Part shown: positions 8,662 through 17,253 of the stretch, piece after piece
Layout: the number at the start of each line of letters is the position of its first letter
Numbering within the stretch: the first letter of the stretch is position 1
Assembly: GCF_024355225.1 (NCBI RefSeq)
Contig: NZ_VCNH01000008.1
Location: forward strand, 3,224,001-3,288,000
Length of the DNA stretch: 64,000 nucleotides
Origin: Roseovarius sp. M141
Lineage (GTDB): Bacteria > Pseudomonadota > Alphaproteobacteria > Rhodobacterales > Rhodobacteraceae
Direction: 5' to 3'
Translations under genes and position numbers: made by a program
Notes under the pieces: model-generated
What the model saw: the letters and a program-made list of their open reading frames with translations, nothing else
The model's database searches: none
Told to the model about the DNA's origin: nothing

Positions 8662-9630
8662 TCACCGGTACTGCGACGGCGGCTGCCCGAACTGGGCGGA
8701 ATAGGCGCGCGAGAAATGCGATGAATTGGCAAACCCTGTCGCCAGCGCGATCTGCGTCAGCGGCAGGGCGCTATTGCGCAACAGGCTCTGCGCCCGGCCC
8801 AGCCGCAGCGTGCGATAGTATCGCATGGTCGGCTGTCCCAGCTGATCGGTGAACAGCCGGTTCAGCTGGCGCGCCGACACCCCCGCGATACCCGCCAGCT
8901 GGCCCAGATCCAGCGGATCGGCAACATGGCTCTCCATCGCCTCGACCGCGTCCAGAATGGCGGGCGTGTGGGTGCCGACACGCTGCGCCAGCCCGCCGCG
9001 CTGCGGACCGACCGGCGGGCGGATGTCGGTATGCATGAACCAGTCGCTGACCTGCCGCGCGAACCCCGCACCATGCTGGCGGGCGATCAGCGCGTGCATC
9101 ATGTCCAGCGGCGCGGTGCCGCCTGCACATGTCATCCGGTCGCGGTCGATCACATACAGCGTGCGCTCGATCGCCAGTTCCGGTGACAATTCGGCCAGCG
9201 CTTCGGCGTATTCCCAATGCAGCGTCATGCGCCGCCCCGCCATCAGCCCGGCGCGCGCCAGAATGACCGGACCACCCGACACCCCGCCCAGCGCCACCCC
9301 CTCGCGCGCCAACCGCGCCAGCCAGCGATATAGCGGTGGATCACGGTAGCCGCTGATATCGCCGCCTGCGATGATGAACAGCATGTCCAGCGCCAGCGCA
9401 TCTCCGACCCGCGCATCCGGCGGCACCACTGGCGCGCCTGAACTGGGCACAGGCTCCGCCCCGGTCGCAAGGTGGACCACCTCATATAGCGCACGCTCGG
9501 CCAGCAGATTGGCGGCGCGCAGCGGCTCCACCGTGGCGGCGTAGGACATGACGGCGAAATCGGCGATCGGCAGGATACCGATTCGCGTAGGCTTGGGGTG
9601 ATGATCCGGGCGCCTGTCCATTTCAGACAT
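8662..9630 (-). CDS. GlxA family AraC-type transcriptional regulator
   Basis: The protein has 322 residues from the ATG ending at 9630. The N-terminal two thirds is a DJ-1/PfpI (GATase1-like) domain (FAVMSYAATVEPLRAAN, FIIAGGDISGY, GVSGGPVILARAGL). The C-terminal third carries two AraC helix-turn-helix motifs (DLGQLAGIAGVSARQLNRLF, then PLTQIALATGFANSSHFSRA). GbdR, CdhR and SouR, which control glycine betaine, carnitine and sarcosine catabolism in Pseudomonas, share this architecture. It is divergent from soxB with 81 bases between starts, so it is probably the activator of the sarcosine oxidase operon (inference). Confidence 0.9.
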   Translation of the reverse strand: MSEMDRRPDHHPKPTRIGILPIADFAVMSYAATVEPLRAANLLAERALYEVVHLATGAEPVPSSGAPVVPPDARVGDALALDMLFIIAGGDISGYRDPPLYRWLARLAREGVALGGVSGGPVILARAGLMAGRRMTLHWEYAEALAELSPELAIERTLYVIDRDRMTCAGGTAPLDMMHALIARQHGAGFARQVSDWFMHTDIRPPVGPQRGGLAQRVGTHTPAILDAVEAMESHVADPLDLGQLAGIAGVSARQLNRLFTDQLGQPTMRYYRTLRLGRAQSLLRNSALPLTQIALATGFANSSHFSRAYSAQFGQPPSQYR

Positions 9631-9711
9631 ATATGCGACCTTTGCGGGAAAGTGCAAATACGCTGGCGCGATAAGGTAATGGCAACTCACCAAAGGTTGG
9701 ATGAAATCATC

Positions 9712-10962
9712 ATGCGCTATTCCGCCCTCCGCATCCTCAAAGAAGGCCTGACCGGCAACAAGGGCTGGAAACCCGTCTGGCGCGAGCCCGAGCCGAAAGC
9801 CGAATATGATGTCATCATCATCGGCGGCGGCGGTCACGGCCTTGCCACAGCCTATTATCTGGCCAAGGAGCACGGCATCACCAATGTTGCCGTGCTGGAA
9901 AAGGGCTGGATCGGCAGCGGCAACGTGGGGCGCAACACAACGATCATCCGCTCCAATTACCTCCTGCCCGGCAACGAGCCGTTCTACGAGTTGTCGCTAA
10001 AGCTGTGGGAAGGGCTGGAGCAGGATTTCAACTACAACGCCATGATTTCGCAGCGGTCGATCCTGAACCTGCTGCACTCGGACGCGCAGCGCGACGCGTT
10101 CATCCGGCGCGGCAATGCGATGTTCCTTGCGGGCGCCGACGCCGAATACGCCAGCGCCGAACAGCTGCGCGCGGAATTGCCGTTCCTCAACTATGACAAC
10201 GCGCGCTTCCCGATCAAGGGCGGGCTGTACCAGCGGCGCGGCGGTACGGTGCGCCACGACGCGGTCGCGTGGGGCTATGCGCGCGGCGCCGACAGCCGCG
10301 GCGTCGACATCATCCAGAATTGCGAAGTCACCGGCTTTGACATCGAAAACGGCGTTTGCCGCGGGGTGGAAACATCGCGCGGTCCGATCCGCGCCAAGAA
10401 GGTCGCCATGTGCGTCGCCGGCTCTTCCAGCCGCGTCGCCGCCACGGCCGGCATGCGTCTGCCCATTGAATCCCACGTCCTGCAAGCCTTCGTCACCGAA
10501 GGGCTGAAACCCGTCATCCCCGGCGTCATCACCTTTGGCGCAGGTCACTTCTACGTCAGCCAGTCCGACAAGGGCGGTCTGGTCTTCGGCGGCGATCTGG
10601 ACGGCTACAATTCCTACGCCCAGCGCGGCAACCTGCCCGTGGTCGAGGACGTGGCCGAGGGCGGCATGGCGATCATGCCCATCATCGGGCGCGCACGCCT
10701 GCTGCGCAGTTGGGGCGGCATCATGGACATGTCGATGGACGGCTCGCCCTATATCGACAAGACCCATATCGGGGGCCTCTATTTCAACGGCGGCTGGTGC
10801 TATGGCGGCTTCAAGGCGACGCCGGGATCGGGATGGTGTTACGCGCATCTCATCGCCAAGGACACGCCCCACCCCGTCGCCACGGAAATGCGACTGGACC
10901 GGTTCAAGCGCGGTCACATGATCGACGAAAAGGGTCAGGGCAACCAGCCCAACCTGCATTGA
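9712..10962 (+). CDS. soxB: Sarcosine oxidase subunit beta
   Basis: The protein has 416 residues, the normal length. The start MRYSALRILKEG is the conserved N-terminus, so the in-frame codons upstream were rejected; AGGTTGGAT lies upstream. The FAD-binding motif DVIIIGGGGHGLATAYYLA spans about residues 28-46. SNYLLPGNEPFYELS and GGWCYGGFKATPGSG near the end are typical. The subunit carries the flavins and the amine-oxidizing site of heterotetrameric sarcosine oxidase, which demethylates sarcosine to glycine with methylene-tetrahydrofolate and H2O2 as further products. It is the first gene of the soxBDAG operon. Confidence 0.95.
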   Translation: MRYSALRILKEGLTGNKGWKPVWREPEPKAEYDVIIIGGGGHGLATAYYLAKEHGITNVAVLEKGWIGSGNVGRNTTIIRSNYLLPGNEPFYELSLKLWEGLEQDFNYNAMISQRSILNLLHSDAQRDAFIRRGNAMFLAGADAEYASAEQLRAELPFLNYDNARFPIKGGLYQRRGGTVRHDAVAWGYARGADSRGVDIIQNCEVTGFDIENGVCRGVETSRGPIRAKKVAMCVAGSSSRVAATAGMRLPIESHVLQAFVTEGLKPVIPGVITFGAGHFYVSQSDKGGLVFGGDLDGYNSYAQRGNLPVVEDVAEGGMAIMPIIGRARLLRSWGGIMDMSMDGSPYIDKTHIGGLYFNGGWCYGGFKATPGSGWCYAHLIAKDTPHPVATEMRLDRFKRGHMIDEKGQGNQPNLH

Positions 10963-10970
10963 GGGACAGC

Positions 10971-10998
10971 ATGCTTTTTCTTGGTAAAAATACCCATG
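10971..10998. repeat. Possible reverse copy of the GTATTT-type intergenic element
   Basis: Read on the minus strand, this stretch is GGTATTTTTACCAAGAAAAA followed by GCAT. It resembles, in opposite orientation, the element near 5577. It lies in the 154-base gap between soxB and soxD, where a 49-residue open frame also exists but is judged spurious. An inverted repeat CTGGGGG/CCCCCAG follows at about 11027-11054. Confidence 0.3.
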
Positions 10999-11116
10999 TC
11001 CCGCCCTACGTGCAGGCGCTGCGGTTGCTGGGGGCACAAGCCTCGCAACCCCCAGTTTTCGGCGCAGAAACGTCCCCGGAGTTCGCACGAATTCCGAGTA
11101 ACTTCGAGGTGAGCAA

Positions 11117-11404
11117 ATGATCATCAACCACCCCCTTCTCGGACCGCGCGATGTCGCCGAATTCATCTATCTCGGCGACGCGATGCTTATCGACCGCCCC
11201 GATTGGCAGGCCGAAGACGCGGCAGAGGCGTTCCACGAATACGGCTATATCCGCGACAATGTCGCCGGGCCGATGCAGGAGCTTTGGTATCACGAACAGG
11301 GCGATCGCAGCTGGCTGGTCGTCACGCGCGATACTGTCACCCATGAAATCACTACAGTCGAAATGGCCCGCGACGTGGCCCGTGCACGGGGGCGCAGTAA
11401 ATGA
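11117..11404 (+). CDS. soxD: Sarcosine oxidase subunit delta, variant lacking zinc-ligand cysteines
   Basis: The protein has 95 residues. NHPLLGPRDVAEFIYLGDA at the N-terminus aligns with the family's HCPxCGxRDxxEF motif, and RDNVAGPMQELWYHEQGDRSW aligns with the RDNxxGxxxExWxHxxGCRxW motif. Family members bind zinc through Cys residues at these places. Here both N-terminal Cys and the later Cys are replaced (HPLLG, and GDRSW in place of GCRSW), so the zinc site appears lost. The subunit should still be structural in the heterotetramer. The ATG has AGGTGAGC-type spacing, and the stop overlaps the soxA start (ATGA). Confidence 0.88.
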   Translation: MIINHPLLGPRDVAEFIYLGDAMLIDRPDWQAEDAAEAFHEYGYIRDNVAGPMQELWYHEQGDRSWLVVTRDTVTHEITTVEMARDVARARGRSK

Positions 11405-14349
11405 GCCAGATCAACCGGATCAACGGCGGTCTCGTCGATCGCTCCAAGGCGCTGAATTTCACCTTCAACGGCAAATCCATGTCGGGTTATGCAGGTGACA
11501 CGCTGGCCTCGGCCCTTCTGGCCAATGGTCAGGTGCTGGTCGGGCGCTCGTTCAAATACCACCGCCCGCGCGGCATCCTGACGGCCGGCTCGGAAGAGCC
11601 GAACGCACTGGTGCAGCTGCGCAACGGCGCGGCACAAGAGCCGAACACCCGCGCCACCGTGGCCGAGCTGTTCGACGGCCTTGCCGCCACCAGTCAGAAC
11701 CACCGCGGCTCGCTTGAATTCGATCTGATGGCGATGACCGACATGGTCTCGCCCTTCCTGGCTGCCGGTTTTTACTACAAGACGTTCATGTGGCCCGCCG
11801 CGTTCTGGGAAAAATTCTACGAGCCTGTGATCCGCGCCTCGGCCGGCCTGGGCCGCCTGTCGATGCAGGAAGACCCCGACACCTATGACAAAGGTTTCCT
11901 GCACTGCGACCTTCTGGTGATCGGTGCCGGCCCCTCGGGTCTGGCGGCGGCGCTGGCCGGCGCGCGCAGCGGCGCACGGGTGATTCTGGCGGACGAGGAT
12001 TTCGCGCCGGGCGGGCGTCTGAATTCCGAAACGCTTGAGGTTGACGGCATGGCCGGCGCCGATTGGGCCGCGCAGGCCGTGGCTGAACTGGCATCGATGG
12101 ACAATGTCCGCCTGATGACCCGCACCACGATCTACGGCGCCTACGATCACGGCATCTACGGCGCGCTGGAGCGGTGCACCGACCACCTGCCCGGATCGGG
12201 CGGCAAGCCCCGCCAAGTGCTGTGGCGGATCTATTCCAAACGCGCCGTGCTGAGCGCCGGCGCGACCGAGCGGCCCATCGCCTTTGGCAATAACGACCGC
12301 CCCGGCATTATGCTGGCCAGCGCCGTGCGCACCTATGTCAACCGCTACGGCGTGACCCCCGGCAAGAAGGTCGCGGTCCTGACCAACAACGATGATGGCT
12401 GGCGCACCGCCTCTGATCTGGCGGCCAAGGGCGTTGAAATCGCAGCGGTCATCGACACGCGCGACCGCCCCGCCGTCTGCGATGTGCCCGGCGCGCGCCA
12501 TGTGCGCGGTGCGGGCGTGGTCGATACTGCGGGCCGCAAGGCGCTGAAGCGGATCACGCTGACCGACGGGCAGATGATCGACGTCGACTGCCTCGCCGTT
12601 TCGGGCGGTTGGAACCCGGCAGTGCATCTGACCTGCCACCAGCGGGGCCGCCCCGTCTGGGATGATGGGATATCGGCCTTTGTGCCGGGCAGCAATCTGC
12701 CTGTCGGCATGACCGTCGCCGGCGCGGCCAACGGCGCACTGACGCTGGCAGCCGCGCTCGATGGGGGCCGCAATGCCGCCAATGCGCAAATCGCGGATCT
12801 TGGCTTTACTCCGACGGGCGACCCCGCCCCCAAGGCCGAGGACGAAGCGTTCGAATGTGCGCCGAAATGGCATATTCCCTCGGGCAAGAAACGCGCCTGG
12901 GTCGATTTTCAGAACGACGTCACCGTCAAGGACATCAAGATGTCCCACCGCGAGGGATTCCGTTCGGTCGAGCATCTGAAACGCTACACGACCACCGGCA
13001 TGGCCACCGATCAGGGCAAGACATCGAACATGTCGGCGCTGGCGATCATGGCCGAGTGCACCGGGAAATCGATTCCGGAAACCGGCACTACCATTTTCCG
13101 CCCGCCCTATACGCCCATCCCGATCGGCGCATTGGCAGGCCGGGCGCGCGGCACTGATTTCCGCCCCTATCGTCTTACGCCCAGCCACGAATGGGCAACC
13201 AAGAACGGCGCGACGTTTATCGAGGTCGGTAACTGGTTGCGCGCGCAATGGTTCGTCAAGGGCAACGAAAAAGGATGGCGTGACAGCGTCGACCGCGAGG
13301 TTCTGAATACCCGTAATTCCGTCGGCATCTGCGACGTGACCACGCTGGGCAAGATCGACGTTCAGGGCAAGGACGCCGCCGAGTTCCTGAACAGGATCTA
13401 CGCCAACGGCTTTGCCAAGCTGGCAGTGGGCCGCGTGCGCTATGGCATCATGCTGCGCGAGGATGGCATCTGCTACGAAGACGGCACCACCGCGCGGATG
13501 GCCGAGAACCATTTCGTGATGACCACCACCACTGCCAACGCGGTTCTGGTATTCCGCCGGATGGAATTCGCGCGTCAGTGCCTGTGGCCCGATCTGGATG
13601 TGCATCTGATTTCCACCACCGATGCCTGGGCGCAGTTCGCCGTCGCCGGTCCCAACGCGCGCAAGCTGCTGAGCAAGATCGTGGACGATACGCAGGACAT
13701 GTCCAACGAGGGGTTCCCCTTCATGGCCTGCGGCGAAATCACCGTCTGCGGCGGCACGCCTGCGCGTCTGTTCCGCATCTCGTTCTCGGGCGAACTGGCC
13801 TATGAGATCGCCGTACCCGCGCGCTACGGTAACTCGATGATCGAGGCGCTGGTCAAGGCAGGCGAGGAATTCGGCGCCAGCCCCTATGGTCTGGAGGCAC
13901 TGGGCGTCATGCGCATCGAAAAGGGCCACGCGGCGGGCAACGAACTGGACGGGCGCATCACCGCGCACAACCTCGGCATGGGCCGCATGGTCAGTTCCAA
14001 GAAGGATTGCATCGGCAACACGCTGTCCCAACGTCCCGACATGAACCGCGAGGATGCCGTGAAAATGGTTGGCTTCCGCCCGGTGGATCGCAGCCAGAAA
14101 CTGATCGCCGGATCGCATTTCATCAACAAGGGCGATGAGGCGACCATGGCCAACGATCAGGGCTGGATGACCTCGGTGGCGTATTCGCCCAGTCTGGAGC
14201 ATTCCGTCGGCCTGGGGTTCATCAAATCGGGTGACACCCGCATGGGCGAAATCGTCCGCGCCGTCAGCCCTGTCCACGACACCGAGATGGAGGTCGAGAT
14301 CGTCTCGGCCCACTTCATCGACCCCGAAGGAGAGCGTCTGCGTGCCTGA
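11401..14349 (+). CDS. soxA: Sarcosine oxidase subunit alpha
   Basis: The protein has 982 residues, close to the family norm. The N-terminal part (about 1-110, GYAGDTLASALLANG, SFKYHRPRGI) is the ferredoxin-like segment. A dinucleotide-binding domain follows (VIGAGPSGLAAALAGARSG near residue 171). The C-terminal 390 residues form a GcvT/aminomethyltransferase-like domain (from about LTPSHEWATKNGATF through GYKG-type folate motifs to the end). This subunit binds NAD and tetrahydrofolate and captures the one-carbon unit as methylene-THF. It overlaps soxD by four bases and soxG by eight, implying tight coupling. Confidence 0.95.
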   Translation: MSQINRINGGLVDRSKALNFTFNGKSMSGYAGDTLASALLANGQVLVGRSFKYHRPRGILTAGSEEPNALVQLRNGAAQEPNTRATVAELFDGLAATSQNHRGSLEFDLMAMTDMVSPFLAAGFYYKTFMWPAAFWEKFYEPVIRASAGLGRLSMQEDPDTYDKGFLHCDLLVIGAGPSGLAAALAGARSGARVILADEDFAPGGRLNSETLEVDGMAGADWAAQAVAELASMDNVRLMTRTTIYGAYDHGIYGALERCTDHLPGSGGKPRQVLWRIYSKRAVLSAGATERPIAFGNNDRPGIMLASAVRTYVNRYGVTPGKKVAVLTNNDDGWRTASDLAAKGVEIAAVIDTRDRPAVCDVPGARHVRGAGVVDTAGRKALKRITLTDGQMIDVDCLAVSGGWNPAVHLTCHQRGRPVWDDGISAFVPGSNLPVGMTVAGAANGALTLAAALDGGRNAANAQIADLGFTPTGDPAPKAEDEAFECAPKWHIPSGKKRAWVDFQNDVTVKDIKMSHREGFRSVEHLKRYTTTGMATDQGKTSNMSALAIMAECTGKSIPETGTTIFRPPYTPIPIGALAGRARGTDFRPYRLTPSHEWATKNGATFIEVGNWLRAQWFVKGNEKGWRDSVDREVLNTRNSVGICDVTTLGKIDVQGKDAAEFLNRIYANGFAKLAVGRVRYGIMLREDGICYEDGTTARMAENHFVMTTTTANAVLVFRRMEFARQCLWPDLDVHLISTTDAWAQFAVAGPNARKLLSKIVDDTQDMSNEGFPFMACGEITVCGGTPARLFRISFSGELAYEIAVPARYGNSMIEALVKAGEEFGASPYGLEALGVMRIEKGHAAGNELDGRITAHNLGMGRMVSSKKDCIGNTLSQRPDMNREDAVKMVGFRPVDRSQKLIAGSHFINKGDEATMANDQGWMTSVAYSPSLEHSVGLGFIKSGDTRMGEIVRAVSPVHDTEMEVEIVSAHFIDPEGERLRA

Positions 14350-14911
14350 TTTTACACTCACCGCCACCCCGCCGCTGGCGGGTTACGACCGCAGCTTTGG
14401 CGACATCAAACTGAGCGCGCCCAAAGATCTGGCCATCGTGTCCATCGCCCTGCCTCTGGGGGGCGAGGAGGCAGCCAAGGCAGCGATCAACTCAGCCTTC
14501 GGCATTCCCCTGCCCGAGGTCGGCATGTCGGCCGCAACCCAGGATCAGTCAGCGGCGATCATGCGCCTTGCCGTTGATCAGGCCTTTGTGCTGTTCCCCA
14601 GCCCAACGCCCGACGCCGAGCCGCAGATCGCGGCCAAGCTGAACGGCGCGGCCTACACGACCGACCAGACCGACGCATGGTGTGCGCTGGAAATCTCTGG
14701 CCCCGGCGCGCGCCGCGCGCTGGAGCGGATCTGCCCGGTGGATCTGCACCCGGACGCATTTGTTCAAAACGCAATCGCGCGGACCGTGATGGAACATATG
14801 GGCGCCATCGTCGCACGCACTGGCGCGGACACGTATCTGCTGCTCTCGGCCAGTTCCTCGGCCAAGTCGTTTCTGCACGCGGTCGAACTATCGGTGCAGA
14901 ACGTCAGCTGA
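14342..14911 (+). CDS. soxG: Sarcosine oxidase subunit gamma
   Basis: The protein has 189 residues. It starts at a GTG (14342) with GAAGGAGAG seven bases upstream; this start lies inside the end of soxA. ATG codons further upstream would give an unrelated extension and are rejected. ALEISGPGARRALERICPVDL and FVQNAIARTVMEHMGAIV are conserved in gamma subunits, which resemble part of a GcvT domain. The subunit is structural in the complex. It is the last gene of soxBDAG; a hairpin terminator follows. No folD, purU or glyA follows directly, but glyA lies at 38.9 kb. Confidence 0.92.
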   Translation: MPDFTLTATPPLAGYDRSFGDIKLSAPKDLAIVSIALPLGGEEAAKAAINSAFGIPLPEVGMSAATQDQSAAIMRLAVDQAFVLFPSPTPDAEPQIAAKLNGAAYTTDQTDAWCALEISGPGARRALERICPVDLHPDAFVQNAIARTVMEHMGAIVARTGADTYLLLSASSSAKSFLHAVELSVQNVS

Positions 14912-14987
14912 AACTGTTCGATGTTTTGACATGCGAGGGCCCGGATAATACTGACCCATTCCGCCCTGTGGGACATATCCACCATCA

Positions 14988-15013
14988 AGCCTGTCGCGGA
15001 AAAGCGGCAGGCT
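14988..15013 (+). terminator. Hairpin terminator of the sox operon
   Basis: AGCCTGTCGC pairs with GCGGCAGGCT (one G-T wobble) around a GGAAAA loop, 77 bases past the soxG stop. It is followed by ATTGATTTAATTT, a weak U-tract. Confidence 0.6.
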
Positions 15014-15065
15014 ATTGATTTAATTTGGGATTTGAGCGCCGCCTGAGTTGCGCCAAGAAAAACAA

Positions 15066-15087
15066 GTGCGAGAAAATAGTCTCGCAC
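15066..15087 (-). terminator. Perfect hairpin with minus-strand T-tract
   Basis: GTGCGAGA pairs perfectly with TCTCGCAC around a 6-base loop. On the minus strand it is followed by TTGTTTTTCTTGG, so it can terminate transcription coming from the truncated TRAP locus. Confidence 0.6.
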
Positions 15088-15240
15088 ACATCTGGCAGCC
15101 CCTCACGGATGCGGGGGGACGGAGGAAGACCTGGGAAGAGAAGCGCCCAGACTTCACGCCGGACCAGATGGAGATCGTCGCAAGCACGGTCCAGGCGCAT
15201 ACAAGCCCTCGGCGCGGACAAGAAGCTTCGGCGCCTAGGG

Positions 15241-16092
15241 TCAATAGTCGAGCCCGGTGAAGGTGTCTTCGAGTCCCGTCCAGAGCATGAAACCGTTGTC
15301 GAACAGATAGGCGAGGCCGCAAAACGCGACGCCGATGACGGCTAGCGGCCAGGCCACGGGATAGCCGGTGAAAAGCAGGGCAATGAACGTCAGGAACATC
15401 GTGATGACCAGCTTTTCCTCGGTGGTCTCGACAAGGAAGGTCAACGCGACGCAGACGACGGCAAATCCGAACAGGAGCAGGATCAGCCGCCGCGGCGACG
15501 CGCCCTCGCGTTCCGAGGCGGGTCCGCGCAGAAGGGCATGTACATCGTGGATCAGACGGGCAAGCGCGGCGAGCGCCAGCAAGACGAAGCTGATCGGAAT
15601 GACGGCCTTCAACGCCCATCGCGCCGGAAGGCCGATGGCGCTGCTGGAGCGTTCGCCCACCCGCCAGCTTTCGTGGAAATAGTCATATCCCTGGTCGATC
15701 ATCAAATAGATGAACGGCGCAAGCAGCGTCAGGATACCAGCAACCTCGATCAGGCGTTGCGCGCGGCGGGACAGTTGCATGTGGAAAAGATCGACACGGA
15801 CATGGCTGTCAGTCACCAGCGCGTATGACATGCCGATCATCGTCACGAGGCCGTAGAAATGCCACTGGATTTCGTCCAGTTTCGGATAGTGCTGATTCAG
15901 CAGATAGCGCAGCAAGATCTGGCTGACGATGGCCGCCACTAGCAGGATGTTCGCCCACATCACGACATGCCCGATCGCCTTTACAGAGCGGTCGATCGCT
16001 GTCGCAATCGGCTGGCCATCATTATCCTCGTGTTCGTGCAGGCGTTGGTAGGTCTGGATTGGATCGTTGTCGGGCGAGTACTCGGCGGCCAT
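15241..16092 (-). pseudogene. TRAP transporter small permease DctQ joined to a truncated DctM start
   Basis: The open frame encodes 283 residues from the ATG ending at 16092 (GGAG upstream). Residues about 40-200 are a four-helix DctQ domain (VHIVMWANILL-like first helix, RYLLNQHYPKLDEIQWHFYG, DSHVRVDLFHMQLS). The last 60 residues (LVITMFLTFIALLFTGYPVAW and onward) are the start of a DctM large permease, including its LLFTGYPVAW motif, and then the frame stops at TGLDY. A complete DctM adds about 400 more residues. The protein therefore looks like a natural DctQM fusion whose large permease is truncated, so transport is probably lost. The break coincides with the junction to the sox operon. 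Confidence 0.75.
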
Positions 16093-16200
16093 GCGATGTC
16101 TCCGCTTTACGGCCGAATGTTCAATATCCGGCGCGGCGGGATGAATTCGGGTGAGGCCGGGATGCAAGCAAGGCGTCCCGGCCAAATCAGCAACGCGGGC

Positions 16201-17253
16201 CTACTGGCGCGGCAAAAAGGCGTTCGTCTTCCACAACTCATTACCGTCGCGGAATGTGCTCATATCTTCCCAAACCTTGGCGAAGAATGCATCATTGGCA
16301 ACTACTTCTGCCGCGACCTCATCCCAAGTGGTGCGGAACAGATCCAGCATCTCGGGCGACCATTGCTTGATAATGACGCCGTTGTTCTCGACGTTGTCTT
16401 TCATGACCTTGAACTGAATGGCTTCACCTTCGGCGACGCTATCGGCCATTAACACCTTGCAAACGGTTTCGATCATCGCCTTGTGCTGATCGGGTGCCGC
16501 GCGCCACACATCCTTGTTGATCAGCAGTTCCGACACGGTGGCCTGCTTGTGCCAGCCGGGGAAATAGTTGTATTTGACCAGCTTGTGGAATCCGAGCCGG
16601 GCGTCGATCGCGGGCATCGAAAATTCGGTGGCGTCGAGCGCACCCTTTTCGAGGGCCGGGAAGATCTCGCCGCCGGGCAGCAGCGAGGTGACCACGCCAA
16701 GCTTCTGCATCACTTTCCCACCAAGCCCGAAAAAGCGCATCTTCAGCCCCTTCAGATCTTCGGGGCTGTTGATCTCATTGGCGAACCAGCCCGACGTTTC
16801 GGGCGCGATCACGCCGCAGGGCAAAACATGAACGTCGTAGCTGGCCTGGTCATACATCTCCTGATAAAGGGCCAGCCCGTTGCCGTAATAGAGCCAGGTC
16901 ATGTATTCCGGCGCTTCAGGTCCGAACGGTACTGACGAAAACAGCGGTGCCGCCGGAATCTGGCCTACCCAGTACCCGGCCAGCAAATACCTCGAGTTGA
17001 TCTTGCCGGATGATACCGCCTCCAGGATCTCGAACGGCGGCACCAGCTTGCCGGGTTCATAGATCTTCATGCGCGATGATCCGCCCGACAACTGCTCAAA
17101 CTGTTCTGCGCTGCGCGGAACGGGCGAGCCGAGGCTCGGCAGTTCAGTCGAAAAGTCGACCGGCGTTTTCAAAAGCAGCCGGTCTTGCGCCGCAGCGGGG
17201 CCGCCAACCAGCATGGCGCCGGCCACAGCAAGCGATGTCAGGGTCGTTTTCAT
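16201..17253 (-). CDS. TRAP transporter solute-binding protein (DctP family)
   Basis: The protein has 350 residues; GGAGGATAAT precedes the ATG ending at 17253. A Sec signal peptide (LTSLAVAGAMLVGGPAAAQ) is cleaved after AAAQ. GGSSRMKIYEPGKLVPPFEILEAV-type wording, split here as MKIYEPGKLVPPFEILEAV, and LKGLKMRFFGLGGKVMQKLG are classic DctP motifs, with the conserved Arg for carboxylate binding in KMRFFG. It should bind an organic acid in the periplasm and deliver it to the DctQM permease encoded next. Because that permease is truncated, the binding protein may be orphaned. It is divergent from the GntR regulator gene. Confidence 0.9.
   Translation of the reverse strand: MKTTLTSLAVAGAMLVGGPAAAQDRLLLKTPVDFSTELPSLGSPVPRSAEQFEQLSGGSSRMKIYEPGKLVPPFEILEAVSSGKINSRYLLAGYWVGQIPAAPLFSSVPFGPEAPEYMTWLYYGNGLALYQEMYDQASYDVHVLPCGVIAPETSGWFANEINSPEDLKGLKMRFFGLGGKVMQKLGVVTSLLPGGEIFPALEKGALDATEFSMPAIDARLGFHKLVKYNYFPGWHKQATVSELLINKDVWRAAPDQHKAMIETVCKVLMADSVAEGEAIQFKVMKDNVENNGVIIKQWSPEMLDLFRTTWDEVAAEVVANDAFFAKVWEDMSTFRDGNELWKTNAFLPRQ

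Larger units (their letters stand above)
14912..15240. other. Intergenic junction between the sox operon and the truncated TRAP locus
   Basis: These 329 bases hold the sox terminator hairpin (14988-15013) and a perfect 8-base-pair hairpin (15066-15087) with a minus-strand T-tract. Beyond that I see no convincing gene. A short plus-strand frame reads KRPDFTPDQMEIVAS but is not recognized. The missing 3' part of the TRAP permease gene is not found here. Confidence 0.5.

Noticed and set aside
10971..11120. A 49-residue frame between soxB and soxD overlapping soxD by ATGA
   Set aside because: It spans the GTATTT-type element and an inverted repeat, has no ribosome-binding site of note and no recognized family. 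Kept only as a note.
11290..14367. A very long open frame antisense to soxA
   Set aside because: High GC at codon position three leaves antisense frames open. Its translation is rich in His, Gly and Arg with no family pattern, while soxA on the other strand is unmistakable.
15048..15260. A 70-residue plus-strand frame in the sox/TRAP junction
   Set aside because: It runs through a hairpin terminator and into the end of the TRAP gene, with no family pattern.
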